This document shows positions 34,672 to 43,206 of a stretch of DNA of 53,117 nucleotides, in pieces. Both the position numbers and the translations under genes were made by a program. The DNA lies in NCBI GenBank assembly GCA_018693105.1, contig JABHLN010000012.1:1-53117 (forward strand), written 5' to 3'. Origin of the DNA: Desulfobacterales bacterium (GTDB taxonomy: Bacteria > Desulfobacterota > Desulfobacteria > Desulfobacterales > SURF-7). The notes under the pieces were generated by a model that saw only the letters and a program-made list of their open reading frames with translations, did no database searches and had not been told where the DNA came from. Positions within the stretch are counted from its first letter, which is position 1; every line of letters begins with the position of its first letter.

Positions 34672-36723
34672 TTATGCAATTTTATACTGTAATGTATCGT
34701 CTGAGTGCTTATAGCAAACAAGACCACATTCAAGACATCTTTCCGCCTCTTTTTTTGCCTGTTTCTTTGTAAATCCCTGCTCAAGTTCTGAATCGTTTAT
34801 ATAATTAAGCGGCATGATTTCTCTGGGTATATCCATAACTCCGAATATCTGGTCAACATTTTGAATAATTGTTTGAGATCTAATCACCTGATCCGGATTA
34901 TATAGTTCAATCCCATATAGAAGCTGGTGTAATGAGGCGGCTCCCTTTCGTCCAGCTGAAATCGCTTTTATCGCAGCGCTGAAATCTGTAAGCGGGCCTC
35001 CTTTTGACAAAAGCCCGGAATCATCAACCGGTGATTTACATGATTCAACACCAACCCATTTGATGGTTTTACCTGACAGCATCTCATCAGATTCACCAGA
35101 TTCACCAGATTCATCAGATTCATTTTTCAGAAAAATCAGCTCGGGGAACCTTCCTGAGGCTATAACAAGTGTATTAGCCGGGATTGTTTTTCTTTCGCCT
35201 GTAGAAACGGTATATTCGAGTTCAGACAGATCGCCGCCCTCACCTGTAATTCGGCTTATCCCCGCGCCATAAACAATAACAGCACCTTCACTTTCAATGT
35301 TTTTTATTGTGGACTCGTCAACAGGTGTATTTTCAATATTTTCATTGAAAAGCACATTTATTTTTTCAGCACCAAGCTGTTTGCAACTCTTTATAACATC
35401 AAGGGTAAGCTCTCCGCCACCTGCAATTACTACATCCTTACCGCACTTGATTTTTCCACTGTTCTTATCTGCTCCCATAAAATCAATAAGAAGATAAGTT
35501 CCGGGAATTAATTCTTCCACTTCAGAACCGGCTCCACGGGCAAGCCTGTTGTCCCATCCTCCGGATGCTATAAATACCGCTTCAAATCCTTCCCCGAGAA
35601 GCGAATCAATTGAAACATCTTTTCCAAGGGCTTTTCCTGTTTCAACATTAACTCCCATTTCAAACACTCCTTCGATATCCCAGTCCAGAATGTCCTGTGG
35701 AAGCCTGTTAGAAGCAATTGCGTTTCTTAAAAGCCCGCCGAGTTGTGAAGAAGCTTCAAAAATAGTAGGTTCATGTCCAAGGCGTGCTGAAAAAAACGCA
35801 GCGGATAATCCTTCAACACCTCCACCTACTACAGCAATTTTGCGTCCGGTTGCAGGTGCTTTAAAAGGTAGTATCCTCTCATTATTATCTCTTTCATAGT
35901 CAGCAGCAAATCGTTTAAGAAAATTTATTGCCACAGGTTCGTCAACATATTTTCGACGACATTCAAATTCACAGGGTCTGGGGCAAATCCGTCCGATTAC
36001 AGTCGGGAAAGGATTACGCTCCTTTATAACCTGAACCGCCTTGTGAAAATCACCTTTTGCAATCTGGCTAATATATTCACTTATATTAATACCAGCGGGA
36101 CAGCTTCTCTGGCAGGGGGTAGTGCAATCTTCGATTGTATATTCTCTAATTATTCTTCTTGTCACAGATGAAAGATTGATAATATTTTTAGGACATGACT
36201 TCTCGCATGCGCCGCATCCGGTACATTTATCTTGATCTACAATCGGCAGGCCTTCAGATCCAATTTCCAGAGCCCCGAATTTACAAGCCTTGACACATGT
36301 TCCAAGACCAAGACACCCGATTTTACATTCTTTCATCCCACCATTTAGGAGTGAAGCTGCACGGCAATCATTGAGCCCGTCGTATAAGTATTTTACTTCC
36401 GCTTTTTCAACACTATATGTACAACCCGGTCTTGCAATATCCGCTTCTTTTGCCTCAACGGTAACACCCATCAACTCTGCTATTGCAGCAGTAAGGTCTT
36501 CTCCTCCGGCAACACATGAATCAGGCCCAGCTTTGCCGACAGCAATAGCTTCAGCATTTGAAGAACATCCCGGAAGACCGCATCCACCGCAATTTGCCCC
36601 GGGAAGTGCATCATCAATCGACATAACGAGTGGGTCAACATATACGTAAAATATTTTTGAAGCTGCTGCCAGACCAATCCCTATTAAAAGACCCAATCCC
36701 CCCATCATTAAAAAAGCTGTCAT
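34672..36723 (-). CDS. rnfB: RnfB-like ferredoxin subunit fused to GltD-like FAD domain
   Basis: Electron-entry subunit of the Rnf ferredoxin:NAD(+) oxidoreductase. The 683-residue protein has an N-terminal membrane helix (1-28), the Fe-S domain DALPGANCGGCGLPGCSSNAE with a distant Cys (near 70), further Cys motifs CKIGCLGLGTCVKAC and CTGCGACEKSCPKNII, then a glutamate-synthase small-subunit-like module (CTTPCQRSCPAGINI; CPRPCEFECRR; FAD motif KIAVVGGGVEGLSAAFF near 300) and a final CLECGLVC. The fused form is known in Desulfobacterota. A short SDESGESGESDE stretch comes from a 9-bp tandem repeat. Other rnf genes are not next to it: 36724-37242 upstream is non-coding. Confidence 0.88.
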   Translation of the reverse strand: MTAFLMMGGLGLLIGIGLAAASKIFYVYVDPLVMSIDDALPGANCGGCGLPGCSSNAEAIAVGKAGPDSCVAGGEDLTAAIAELMGVTVEAKEADIARPGCTYSVEKAEVKYLYDGLNDCRAASLLNGGMKECKIGCLGLGTCVKACKFGALEIGSEGLPIVDQDKCTGCGACEKSCPKNIINLSSVTRRIIREYTIEDCTTPCQRSCPAGINISEYISQIAKGDFHKAVQVIKERNPFPTVIGRICPRPCEFECRRKYVDEPVAINFLKRFAADYERDNNERILPFKAPATGRKIAVVGGGVEGLSAAFFSARLGHEPTIFEASSQLGGLLRNAIASNRLPQDILDWDIEGVFEMGVNVETGKALGKDVSIDSLLGEGFEAVFIASGGWDNRLARGAGSEVEELIPGTYLLIDFMGADKNSGKIKCGKDVVIAGGGELTLDVIKSCKQLGAEKINVLFNENIENTPVDESTIKNIESEGAVIVYGAGISRITGEGGDLSELEYTVSTGERKTIPANTLVIASGRFPELIFLKNESDESGESGESDEMLSGKTIKWVGVESCKSPVDDSGLLSKGGPLTDFSAAIKAISAGRKGAASLHQLLYGIELYNPDQVIRSQTIIQNVDQIFGVMDIPREIMPLNYINDSELEQGFTKKQAKKEAERCLECGLVCYKHSDDTLQYKIA
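35082..35118. repeat. Short 9-bp tandem repeat inside rnfB
   Basis: Four tandem units of the type TTCACCAGA (two exact, then TTCATCAGA and a part unit) encode the acidic SDESGESGESDE run in the FAD half of RnfB. Copy number could vary by slippage without changing the frame. Confidence 0.6.
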
Positions 36724-36925
36724 AACTTAACTCCATATCTAAAAAAAATCGGCTTAAAAACATCCGATATAATCTGTATTATCAATAATTTTCTACACTG
36801 CATAAGTAACCACAAAACACAGTTTTGCTTTTATATCTATAATCGAAAGAATATTTCATATAAATCTTAAAAAGTCAATAATCGCATAATCCCTTAAATA
36901 GTAATTATCAATAAACAAATTAATA

Positions 36926-37125
36926 GCCACAGACCCACACTGACACACACTGACAAATCATTCAACCCGACTACGTCGGAAAAAAACTTTTAAATAGCCA
37001 TCTCAACTACAGGACAGGCAGCTGGTCGATTCCAACCGACTACTTATGGTCATGTCCTTCTGGCAGGCTTTTTCTTCACGAAGCGATTTTATTCATGTTT
37101 GTGTGAGTCTGTGTGTGTCTGTGGC
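36926..37125. repeat. Long inverted repeat between rnfB and apt
   Basis: The left arm (36926-36957), GCCACAGACCCACACTGACA and onward, is the imperfect complement of the right arm (37097-37125), which ends GTGTGTCTGTGGC. Between them lies a second perfect palindrome, CCGAC-TAC-GTCGG (36967-36979). No coding frame is visible in 36724-37242. It resembles the palindromic class seen at 17876-17979 in its gccacag ends. Confidence 0.6.
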
Positions 37126-37242
37126 CAAAATCACTTACTCAGTCAATGAACCGAAGATGGCAAATATGATATATATTTTCCCCATGGCCTAACCATAAGG
37201 AGCGGGAAAACAAAAATCCCACCCGGGAATACTTTAAAAGCC

Positions 37243-37764
37243 CTACTCTCCTTCAAATTCAGTGAGAGCAAAAATCTTGTGACCTTTTATTTTTTCCCTT
37301 CCGCCAAGATCAGGGAGCTCAACTAAAAATGCACACTCTAATATGTTGCCACCGAGCTGCTCAACCAGCTTAATAGCTGCAGAAATAGTACCTCCTGTTG
37401 CAATAAGATCATCAACAATAAGAACATTTTCTCCCTGCTCTATTCCATCCTCATGCATTTCAACACTATCTGTGCCGTATTCAAGAGAATATGAGGCACT
37501 TATTGTTTTATAAGGCAGTTTGCCTTTTTTCCTGACAGGAACAAATCCTACATTAAGCTTGTAAGCCAGAACTGCACCATGAATAAACCCGCGTGCATCA
37601 ATTCCGACAATTTTATCTATCTTCATATCTTTGTATCGGTTGTATAGTAGATCAACAGTTTCTCTGAACACCTCCGGGTCCTGAAGCAGCGTTGTAATAT
37701 CCCTGAACATAACACCTTCAATAGGCCAGTCTGGAACGGTTCTTATTTTTTCTTTAATATCCAA
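37243..37764 (-). CDS. apt: Adenine phosphoribosyltransferase
   Basis: Converts adenine and PRPP to AMP. The 173-residue protein matches Apt along its length: IRTVPDWPIEGVMFRDITTLL, IDARGFIHGAVLAY, FVPVRKKGKLP, and the PRPP-binding site VLIVDDLIATGGTISAAIKLV near residue 120. GAGGTGG precedes the ATG. It follows the MTA phosphorylase gene by nine bases, so both are one purine/methylthioadenosine salvage operon: the phosphorylase frees adenine, which Apt recycles. Confidence 0.97.
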   Translation of the reverse strand: MDIKEKIRTVPDWPIEGVMFRDITTLLQDPEVFRETVDLLYNRYKDMKIDKIVGIDARGFIHGAVLAYKLNVGFVPVRKKGKLPYKTISASYSLEYGTDSVEMHEDGIEQGENVLIVDDLIATGGTISAAIKLVEQLGGNILECAFLVELPDLGGREKIKGHKIFALTEFEGE

Positions 37765-37773
37765 AATACCACC

Positions 37774-38520
37774 TCATTTTATTTTAGTAATAGCTGTTAA
37801 CATGAGATTCTTGACATTTTCAGCATTACCCGCAAATACGCGTTCAATTTCTTCCCATGAAACCGGCTCTTCATCCTCTTTCCAGCAATCATAATCAGTA
37901 GACATGGCCACCACAGCGTAGGGAATCGCAACTTCATTTGCAAGGCAGGTTTCAGTTGCAATAGACATGTTGATAACATCTGCTCCCCACATTCTGAACA
38001 TCTTCGATTCAGCCTTTGTTGAAAATCTCGGCCCCTCAATTGTTATCATTGTGCCCCGGTCGTGAGCAGCAAAACCTAACTCTCTGGATGTCTCAAAAAG
38101 CAATTTCCGCAAACCGGCATCAAACGGCTCGGCCATTGGAGTATGGACAGCCCCGTTTTTAAATGATTCATGAAATGTTGTTTTTCTGTGTTTTGTAAAA
38201 TCAATAAATTGGTCAATAATCACAAAATGTCCTCTTTCGATCTCCATCCTTAAACTGCCGCATGCACTTGTTGCTATTATATGGGTTACTCCCTGATCCT
38301 TAAGAGCATGAATATTTGCCCTGTAATTTACTCCGGTAGGGCTGTACTGATGCCTTTTCCCGTGCCGTGAAAGAAGTACAACATCAATGTTGTCTATCTT
38401 ACCGATGGAAAGGGCAGAAGACGGTTTTCCATATGGAGTGTCAACGTCTAATTCCATCACATCATCTAATACTCCAGGATCATCCAGCCCTGACCCCCCG
38501 ATAATTCCAACCTTTATCAT
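37774..38520 (-). CDS. mtnP: S-methyl-5'-thioadenosine phosphorylase
   Basis: Cleaves methylthioadenosine to adenine and methylthioribose-1-phosphate. The 248-residue product shows VGIIGGSGLDDPGVL at the start, LLSRHGKRHQYSPTGVNYRANI (phosphate loop), ATSACGSLRMEIERG, TMITIEGPRFSTKAESKMF and VINMSIATETCLANEVAIPY, all typical of the MTAP/PNP-II family. ATG 38520 is chosen because GGAG lies six bases before it; an in-frame ATG 12 bases earlier overlaps that ribosome site. An activity on inosine cannot be excluded for this family. Confidence 0.92.
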   Translation of the reverse strand: MIKVGIIGGSGLDDPGVLDDVMELDVDTPYGKPSSALSIGKIDNIDVVLLSRHGKRHQYSPTGVNYRANIHALKDQGVTHIIATSACGSLRMEIERGHFVIIDQFIDFTKHRKTTFHESFKNGAVHTPMAEPFDAGLRKLLFETSRELGFAAHDRGTMITIEGPRFSTKAESKMFRMWGADVINMSIATETCLANEVAIPYAVVAMSTDYDCWKEDEEPVSWEEIERVFAGNAENVKNLMLTAITKIK

Positions 38521-38743
38521 AATTATCTCCATCGGTTACTCTTTTTTAGAATTCATTATCAATAATAGAAATATTGGTACAAGCAAATCTTATTTTTATA
38601 AAGATTTAGTCCCAAAAAAAAGATTATTATGTTATATTAAAAGATGAATAAAGTAACCAGTAACGGATAATATAACTTCAAATTATTGTCAATAATCGAC
38701 TGATTATTAAATAGTGTCCATCAATAAATAAGGAAAGGTTAGC

Positions 38744-39490
38744 ATGGGTAAATATAAAATACACCCAATAGTAGTAGGGACAAAAATATTCGATAAGAGC
38801 ATGATGACATACCAGTCCGGCCATGGTAAAATATACACTATCCCTATATACTGCTGGTACATAGAAGGTGGTGACAAAAAAATACTTGTAGATACCGGTG
38901 AAATGAATCCTATCAAGTCAGAGGATAGAGAAAAATCAATAGGAGGTAAAATATATAATTTTGAGGAAGGCTTGGGCAGATGGGGACTATCTCCTGAAGA
39001 TATAAACATAGTTATCCATACCCACTTGCATAATGACCATTGTGAAAATGATTACAAGTGTGAAAATGCTGAGTTTTTTATACATAAAAAAGAGATTGAG
39101 AATATACACAACCCCCATCCTCTTGATTATCGCTACCTGGATGATTATATAATTGAAATCGAAGAAAACGGCCAGATCAGGCAGGTAGAAGAGGACCGGG
39201 AAATTGTTCCGGGTATCAGAGTAATCCATACTCCTGTTCATACCGAAGGCGGATTAACGGTTCTGGTTAAAACTTCTCAGGGTACAGCCGCCATAACCGG
39301 GTTTTGCGTAATAAAGGAAAATTTTTACCCCCCAATAGAAATAACATCAATGGAAATGGAGGTTATTCCACCGGGAACACTTATAAATGCATATGATGCA
39401 TATGATATAATGCTGAATATTAAAAACACTGCAGATATAATCTTACCGCTGCATGAACCGGAATTTGCCTCAATTGACACAATTGGATAA
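38744..39490 (+). CDS. MBL-fold hydrolase, N-acyl homoserine lactonase-like
   Basis: A 248-residue cytoplasmic metallo-beta-lactamase-fold protein. The metal site is HTHLHNDHC (HxHxDH, near residue 92), with a further His in IHTPVHTEGGLTVLV (near residue 165) and in LPLHEPEF near the end. The Asp position appears as AITGFC, so the usual Asp of the bridging site seems replaced. The overall layout (YIEGGDKKILVDTGE; early IPIYCWYI) resembles AttM/AhlD-type lactonases, but the real substrate may be a different ester or lactone. Ribosome site AAGGAAAGG. The PocR-domain gene follows after 17 bp, so the pair likely works together. Confidence 0.78.
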   Translation: MGKYKIHPIVVGTKIFDKSMMTYQSGHGKIYTIPIYCWYIEGGDKKILVDTGEMNPIKSEDREKSIGGKIYNFEEGLGRWGLSPEDINIVIHTHLHNDHCENDYKCENAEFFIHKKEIENIHNPHPLDYRYLDDYIIEIEENGQIRQVEEDREIVPGIRVIHTPVHTEGGLTVLVKTSQGTAAITGFCVIKENFYPPIEITSMEMEVIPPGTLINAYDAYDIMLNIKNTADIILPLHEPEFASIDTIG

Positions 39491-39507
39491 AATAAGGAAA
39501 CAATATT

Positions 39508-40011
39508 ATGGAATTGACAGACATACAGCCTCTTGAAGAGTGGGAAAAGTTTGAAAAAGAAATTTATGAAAGGTCAGGAATTGATGCAGGTATATTTAAC
39601 ACCGACGGTATCAGAATTACAGACTATAAAGAATGGGTAAACCGTCTGTGTCCTGTAATTAAGGATAATGATAAGGGACAAAGTTTCATCTGTGCAGTTG
39701 CTCACATGAATCTGGCGGCAATTGCAAAAAATACAAAGGATCATGTAATTGAAGAATGTGATGCCGGCCTGGCAAAGATTATAGTTCCTATATTTGTAAA
39801 TGATGAATTCATCGGTTCTGTGGGAGCATGCGGACTCCTCCTTGACGACGGCGAAGTTGATTCATTTATGATTAACAAGACAATAGGACTTGAAGAAGAA
39901 AAAATTGATGATCTTTCAAATGATATAAAAAGCATCTCAACCGAAAATGCCAAAGAGCTATGTACTTTCATTAAAAAAAAACTTGTTGAAATTATCAGCA
40001 GCTACAAGTGA
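39508..40011 (+). CDS. PocR-type sensory domain protein
   Basis: A 167-residue single-domain protein resembling the PocR ligand-binding (PAS-like) domain. It has LEEWEKFEKEIYERSGIDAGIF at the start, a conserved Cys in NRLCPVIKD and FICAVAH, ECDAGLAKIIVPIFVNDEFIGSVGACGLL in the centre, and a helical end. PocR domains sense small hydrocarbon derivatives such as 1,3-propanediol, and the cysteines may coordinate metal. There is no attached DNA-binding or kinase domain, so it probably works with a partner. It lies 17 bp after the lactonase-like gene with an AAGGAAAC ribosome site. Confidence 0.75.
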   Translation: MELTDIQPLEEWEKFEKEIYERSGIDAGIFNTDGIRITDYKEWVNRLCPVIKDNDKGQSFICAVAHMNLAAIAKNTKDHVIEECDAGLAKIIVPIFVNDEFIGSVGACGLLLDDGEVDSFMINKTIGLEEEKIDDLSNDIKSISTENAKELCTFIKKKLVEIISSYK

Positions 40012-40027
40012 TCATGAAAAACATATT

Positions 40028-40176
40028 AATGGCGTCGTAAAAAGTCTCCATCTACTGCGTTATAGTTGTTGATCAGAAGTTCGACATACTACATGTATGC
40101 CTTCACTCCTGATCAACAACTATGCCTTTTATATGAAGATTTCTACTTAACCATCGGTGATACTTTTTACGAGTTA
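40028..40176 (-). repeat. Family A palindromic repeat, full copy in reverse orientation
   Basis: About 149 bp starting AATGGCGTCGTAAAAAGTC and ending TACTTTTTACGAGTT, i.e. the reverse of the copies at 2081 and 2502. It sits 17 bp after the PocR-domain gene, where it may form a long hairpin in the transcript. Bases 40177-40445 hold no other feature. Confidence 0.85.
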
Positions 40177-40445
40177 CTCAAATTTGAAGAACGCCAAAAA
40201 AAATCAGCGCATAGAAACACTCACCATGCTTAATTTAAGATTTTTACATCAGGTCCCTTCTTGCCCCCTACTCTTTTCATTACCTCAAATTTAAAATATT
40301 ATTTTGCAAAACATGTCAAAATTGTATATTCTGCTTTGTCTGAAGTTTATATAATAGATTTTTTTAATTTTTTTGGGAAAAGTTGTAATACCAATAAAAA
40401 AAGCATACTGTCATTTCATTAATGATTAAAAGGAAACATAAAGGA

Positions 40446-41468
40446 ATGCCAAAAAAAAACGTCCTTGTTATAGGTGGCGGTGTTGCCGGTCTTGCAGCTG
40501 CACTGGAGCTTGCTGAACAAGAAATTGGTGTTGATTTGATTGAAAAGTCCGAATTTCTTGGTGGTCATGCAGCCAGGTTCTCCTGTAAGGCTTCAGGCGA
40601 ATGTGTAAAGTGTGGTGCCTGTATAGTTGTTGAAAAACTTAAAAAGTCTTTTTTAAATCCAAACATTAGAATTCATACCGGGTGTAAAATAAAAAAATTT
40701 GAAAATAACGGAATCATCAAGACCAGGGTTGATAAAGAAAGCTCAGAAATTTCTTTTGAATCCGACGCAGCAATAATAGCATCAGGTTTTAAACCGTTTA
40801 ACCCTGTTAACAAACCATTTGGATATAAACGATTCAACAATGTCATCACGAATATAGACCTGGAAGAAATGCTTAAACTTGAAGATGATGTTGTAAGACC
40901 TTCTGACAAAAGGTTTCCAAAATCGATAGCTTTTATACAGTGTGTCGGAAGCCGGGATGAAAGCCTTAACCATCTCTGGTGTTCACATGTCTGTTGCGGA
41001 TCCGCCCTGAGAGTGGCAAAAAAAATTAAATCCATAAAGCCCGAAACTGAAATCACCTTTTTCTATATCGATGTACAGACTTTTGGAAAGGATTTTCAGG
41101 AATTTTATGATTCTATGAAACAGGAAATACGGATGGTACGCTCCATCCCCGGAGATATATTAATATCTGACAACGACTGCCCTCAAATCACATTTTTTGA
41201 CTCGGAAAAAAATTGTTCAATAGATGAAATATTTGAAATGGTTGTTCTTTCCATAGGCTTAACACCTGGTGAAGACAATAAAAATCTTTCCGAACTTATG
41301 GATATAAAACTTGATGATTCAGGATTTTTCAAATCAGGAGAAAATAGTTCAACTGGAATATTTACAGCAGGCACATCACGAGGACCAATGAGTATAGAAG
41401 ATGCAATTCTTGATGGTGGGAGAGCTGCATTGGAAGCAATAAAATATATAGATAGAAAAGATCTGTGA
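40446..41468 (+). CDS. QmoA/HdrA-like FAD flavoprotein subunit
   Basis: A 340-residue soluble flavoprotein of the HdrA/QmoA group. FAD motif VLVIGGGVAGLAAALELAE at the start; a cysteine cluster FSCKASGECVKCGACIVVEK near residue 45; FIQCVGSRDE; a second Cys set WCSHVCCGSALRVAKKI near 185; FYIDVQTFGKDFQEFY; and the closing GIFTAGTSRGPMSIEDAILDGGRAAL. This short form, without the ferredoxin domains of full HdrA, is closest to QmoA of sulfate reducers. The start is uncertain (40422 or 40446). Downstream lie a QmoB-like and a DsrK/HdrD-like gene, so it is probably one subunit of an electron-bifurcating or quinone-independent complex. Confidence 0.82.
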   Translation: MPKKNVLVIGGGVAGLAAALELAEQEIGVDLIEKSEFLGGHAARFSCKASGECVKCGACIVVEKLKKSFLNPNIRIHTGCKIKKFENNGIIKTRVDKESSEISFESDAAIIASGFKPFNPVNKPFGYKRFNNVITNIDLEEMLKLEDDVVRPSDKRFPKSIAFIQCVGSRDESLNHLWCSHVCCGSALRVAKKIKSIKPETEITFFYIDVQTFGKDFQEFYDSMKQEIRMVRSIPGDILISDNDCPQITFFDSEKNCSIDEIFEMVVLSIGLTPGEDNKNLSELMDIKLDDSGFFKSGENSSTGIFTAGTSRGPMSIEDAILDGGRAALEAIKYIDRKDL

Positions 41469-41520
41469 TATTTTTTATATGAACCGATTTTCAAAAACAA
41501 TATGAGTTGTTTGGAAGTAC

Positions 41521-41610
41521 TAACAATGACTAAATAAACCCCGCTATATCGGGGTTTACTACGCCATAAAAATTGATGAACTCGTAAAAAATATAATGAT
41601 GGTTAAGTAA
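41521..41610. repeat. Two joined fragments of family A-like repeats
   Basis: At 41521-41568 a short palindrome (AACAATGACTAA...TACTACGCCAT) has a perfect central hairpin AAACCCCG-CTATAT-CGGGGTTT (41536-41557), like the copy at 14800. Five bases later the left end of family A begins (TGATGAACTCGTAAAAAA, 41574-41610). They lie between the QmoA-like and QmoB-like genes. The hairpin could reduce transcription into the next gene. Confidence 0.6.
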
Positions 41611-41626
41611 ACAATAAGGTGACACT

Positions 41627-43177
41627 TTGGCATTAAAAACATTAGTTATAGGAAACGGCTCTTGTGCCTTTGATATAGTAGACAATTTGCTTTCAAAAAA
41701 TGTAGAAGTAATAATCGCTACCAGAGACAACAGTCTGCATCAAAAATTTTCTGAAATCATGGGTCAGAACATTACCGAAATACACACCGAAACTACCATT
41801 CACTCATGCACCGGCGCCATAGGAAATTTCACAATTTCCATGAAAAATAACAATAAATCAATAATCAGAATAGTTGACTGTATTGTTATTGCAGAGGATA
41901 GCTTCCGAAAAACCCTTTTTGCTTCTTATGGCCTTTCGCCTTCGACCAAGACAATTTCACTTTCTGACCTGGACAATCCTGAAAATTATAAAAACATTGC
42001 AGATGAAAATAAAAGTTTTGTTTTACTTAAAGGGTTAAAATTTGAAAGCAACCCTGTAATTTCAAAAGAAGTAATGGACTCATCCATAAAACTTGCTTCT
42101 CATGGACAAAGTAAAATATATATCTTAACTAAAAATCTTAAGGTTGCCGGAAACCGGCTTGAAGCTTTATACAGAAAAGCTAAAAAAGCGGGAATAATAT
42201 TTATAAAGTTTACAGACTCTGAACCGGAATTTTTCCAGGGTGAAGACGGAAAAACATGTATCGAATTTACAGATGAGGTTACAAAGAAAAATTTTAGCCT
42301 TACTCCCGATATAACTGTCGTTGATGAAAGTATTGTCCCGTCCGATTACCTTGAAACTCTTGCAAAAACATTTGGACTTAATATTGATTGCAGCGGTTTT
42401 CTTCAGTCTGACAATGTCCATCGCCTGCCTGCTTATACAAATCGAAAAGGGATCTTTGTTGCAGGACCATCAAGGGGCATAAGCTCACCTGAAGATTATA
42501 AAGCTGAAGCCGGCACTGCAGCCATTGCCGTATTAAACAACTCTGATAAAAATAATTATGACATAAAGGACAAGGCATATATAAATAAAGGCGGCTGCGT
42601 CCGCTGCCTTACTTGTTACCGAATTTGCCCTCATAAGACAATTTCGTTAAACTCAACGTTGTCTGTAATGCCTGAAGGGTGTGAAGGGTGCGGACTTTGT
42701 ACCGCCGAATGCCCAAAAAATGCCATTACAATTGAAAACCTTGACCATAAATTTTTGATACCTGACGATAAGATTCAAAATGCCGATAGCGCATCCAAGC
42801 CTCGAATCACTGCTTTTTGTTGCAGCCGAAGCGCTGCAGAGGCTTATAAACTGGCAGTTTCCATAGGACTAACTTTGCCTGAAGGGTTAAAAATCGTTGA
42901 GGTTCCCTGCGCCGGAAGCATATCACTAACTCATATCCTAAATTCTTTAAAGAACAGTACAGGTGGTACCATTATACTCACCTGTCATGAAGGAAACTGT
43001 TTTTCCGAGAAAGGAAATGTTTTTGCGCATAACAGAGCCAAATCTGTTTCGAAAATGATTTCTGATGCAGGATACAAAAAAGAAAGACTTATGACATACA
43101 CTATCGCTTCAAATATGGGTAAAGAATTTTCAAATATATTAAATGATTTCGAAAAGAATATTATTGACCTTGAATAA
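41627..43177 (+). CDS. QmoB-like HdrA/MvhD fusion subunit
   Basis: A 516-residue soluble protein. Residues 1-310 are an HdrA-type flavin domain with a changed first Rossmann loop (LVIGNGSCAFDIVDNLL) and a normal closing GIFVAGPSRGISSPEDYKAEAG near 280. Residues 320-375 hold two [4Fe-4S] motifs (CVRCLTCYRICP; CEGCGLCTAECP). Residues 390-510 are an MvhD-like domain with CC at ITAFCCSRSA and the late motif CHEGNCFSEKGNVFAHNR. This is the QmoB architecture. TTG 41627 is used as start because AAGGTGAC lies upstream. It follows the QmoA-like gene and precedes the selenoprotein subunit by 29 bp. It should pass electrons from the flavoprotein to the third subunit. Confidence 0.85.
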   Translation: MALKTLVIGNGSCAFDIVDNLLSKNVEVIIATRDNSLHQKFSEIMGQNITEIHTETTIHSCTGAIGNFTISMKNNNKSIIRIVDCIVIAEDSFRKTLFASYGLSPSTKTISLSDLDNPENYKNIADENKSFVLLKGLKFESNPVISKEVMDSSIKLASHGQSKIYILTKNLKVAGNRLEALYRKAKKAGIIFIKFTDSEPEFFQGEDGKTCIEFTDEVTKKNFSLTPDITVVDESIVPSDYLETLAKTFGLNIDCSGFLQSDNVHRLPAYTNRKGIFVAGPSRGISSPEDYKAEAGTAAIAVLNNSDKNNYDIKDKAYINKGGCVRCLTCYRICPHKTISLNSTLSVMPEGCEGCGLCTAECPKNAITIENLDHKFLIPDDKIQNADSASKPRITAFCCSRSAAEAYKLAVSIGLTLPEGLKIVEVPCAGSISLTHILNSLKNSTGGTIILTCHEGNCFSEKGNVFAHNRAKSVSKMISDAGYKKERLMTYTIASNMGKEFSNILNDFEKNIIDLE

Positions 43178-43206
43178 CACATTAAGGCACCGGATTGGAA
43201 ATAAAT

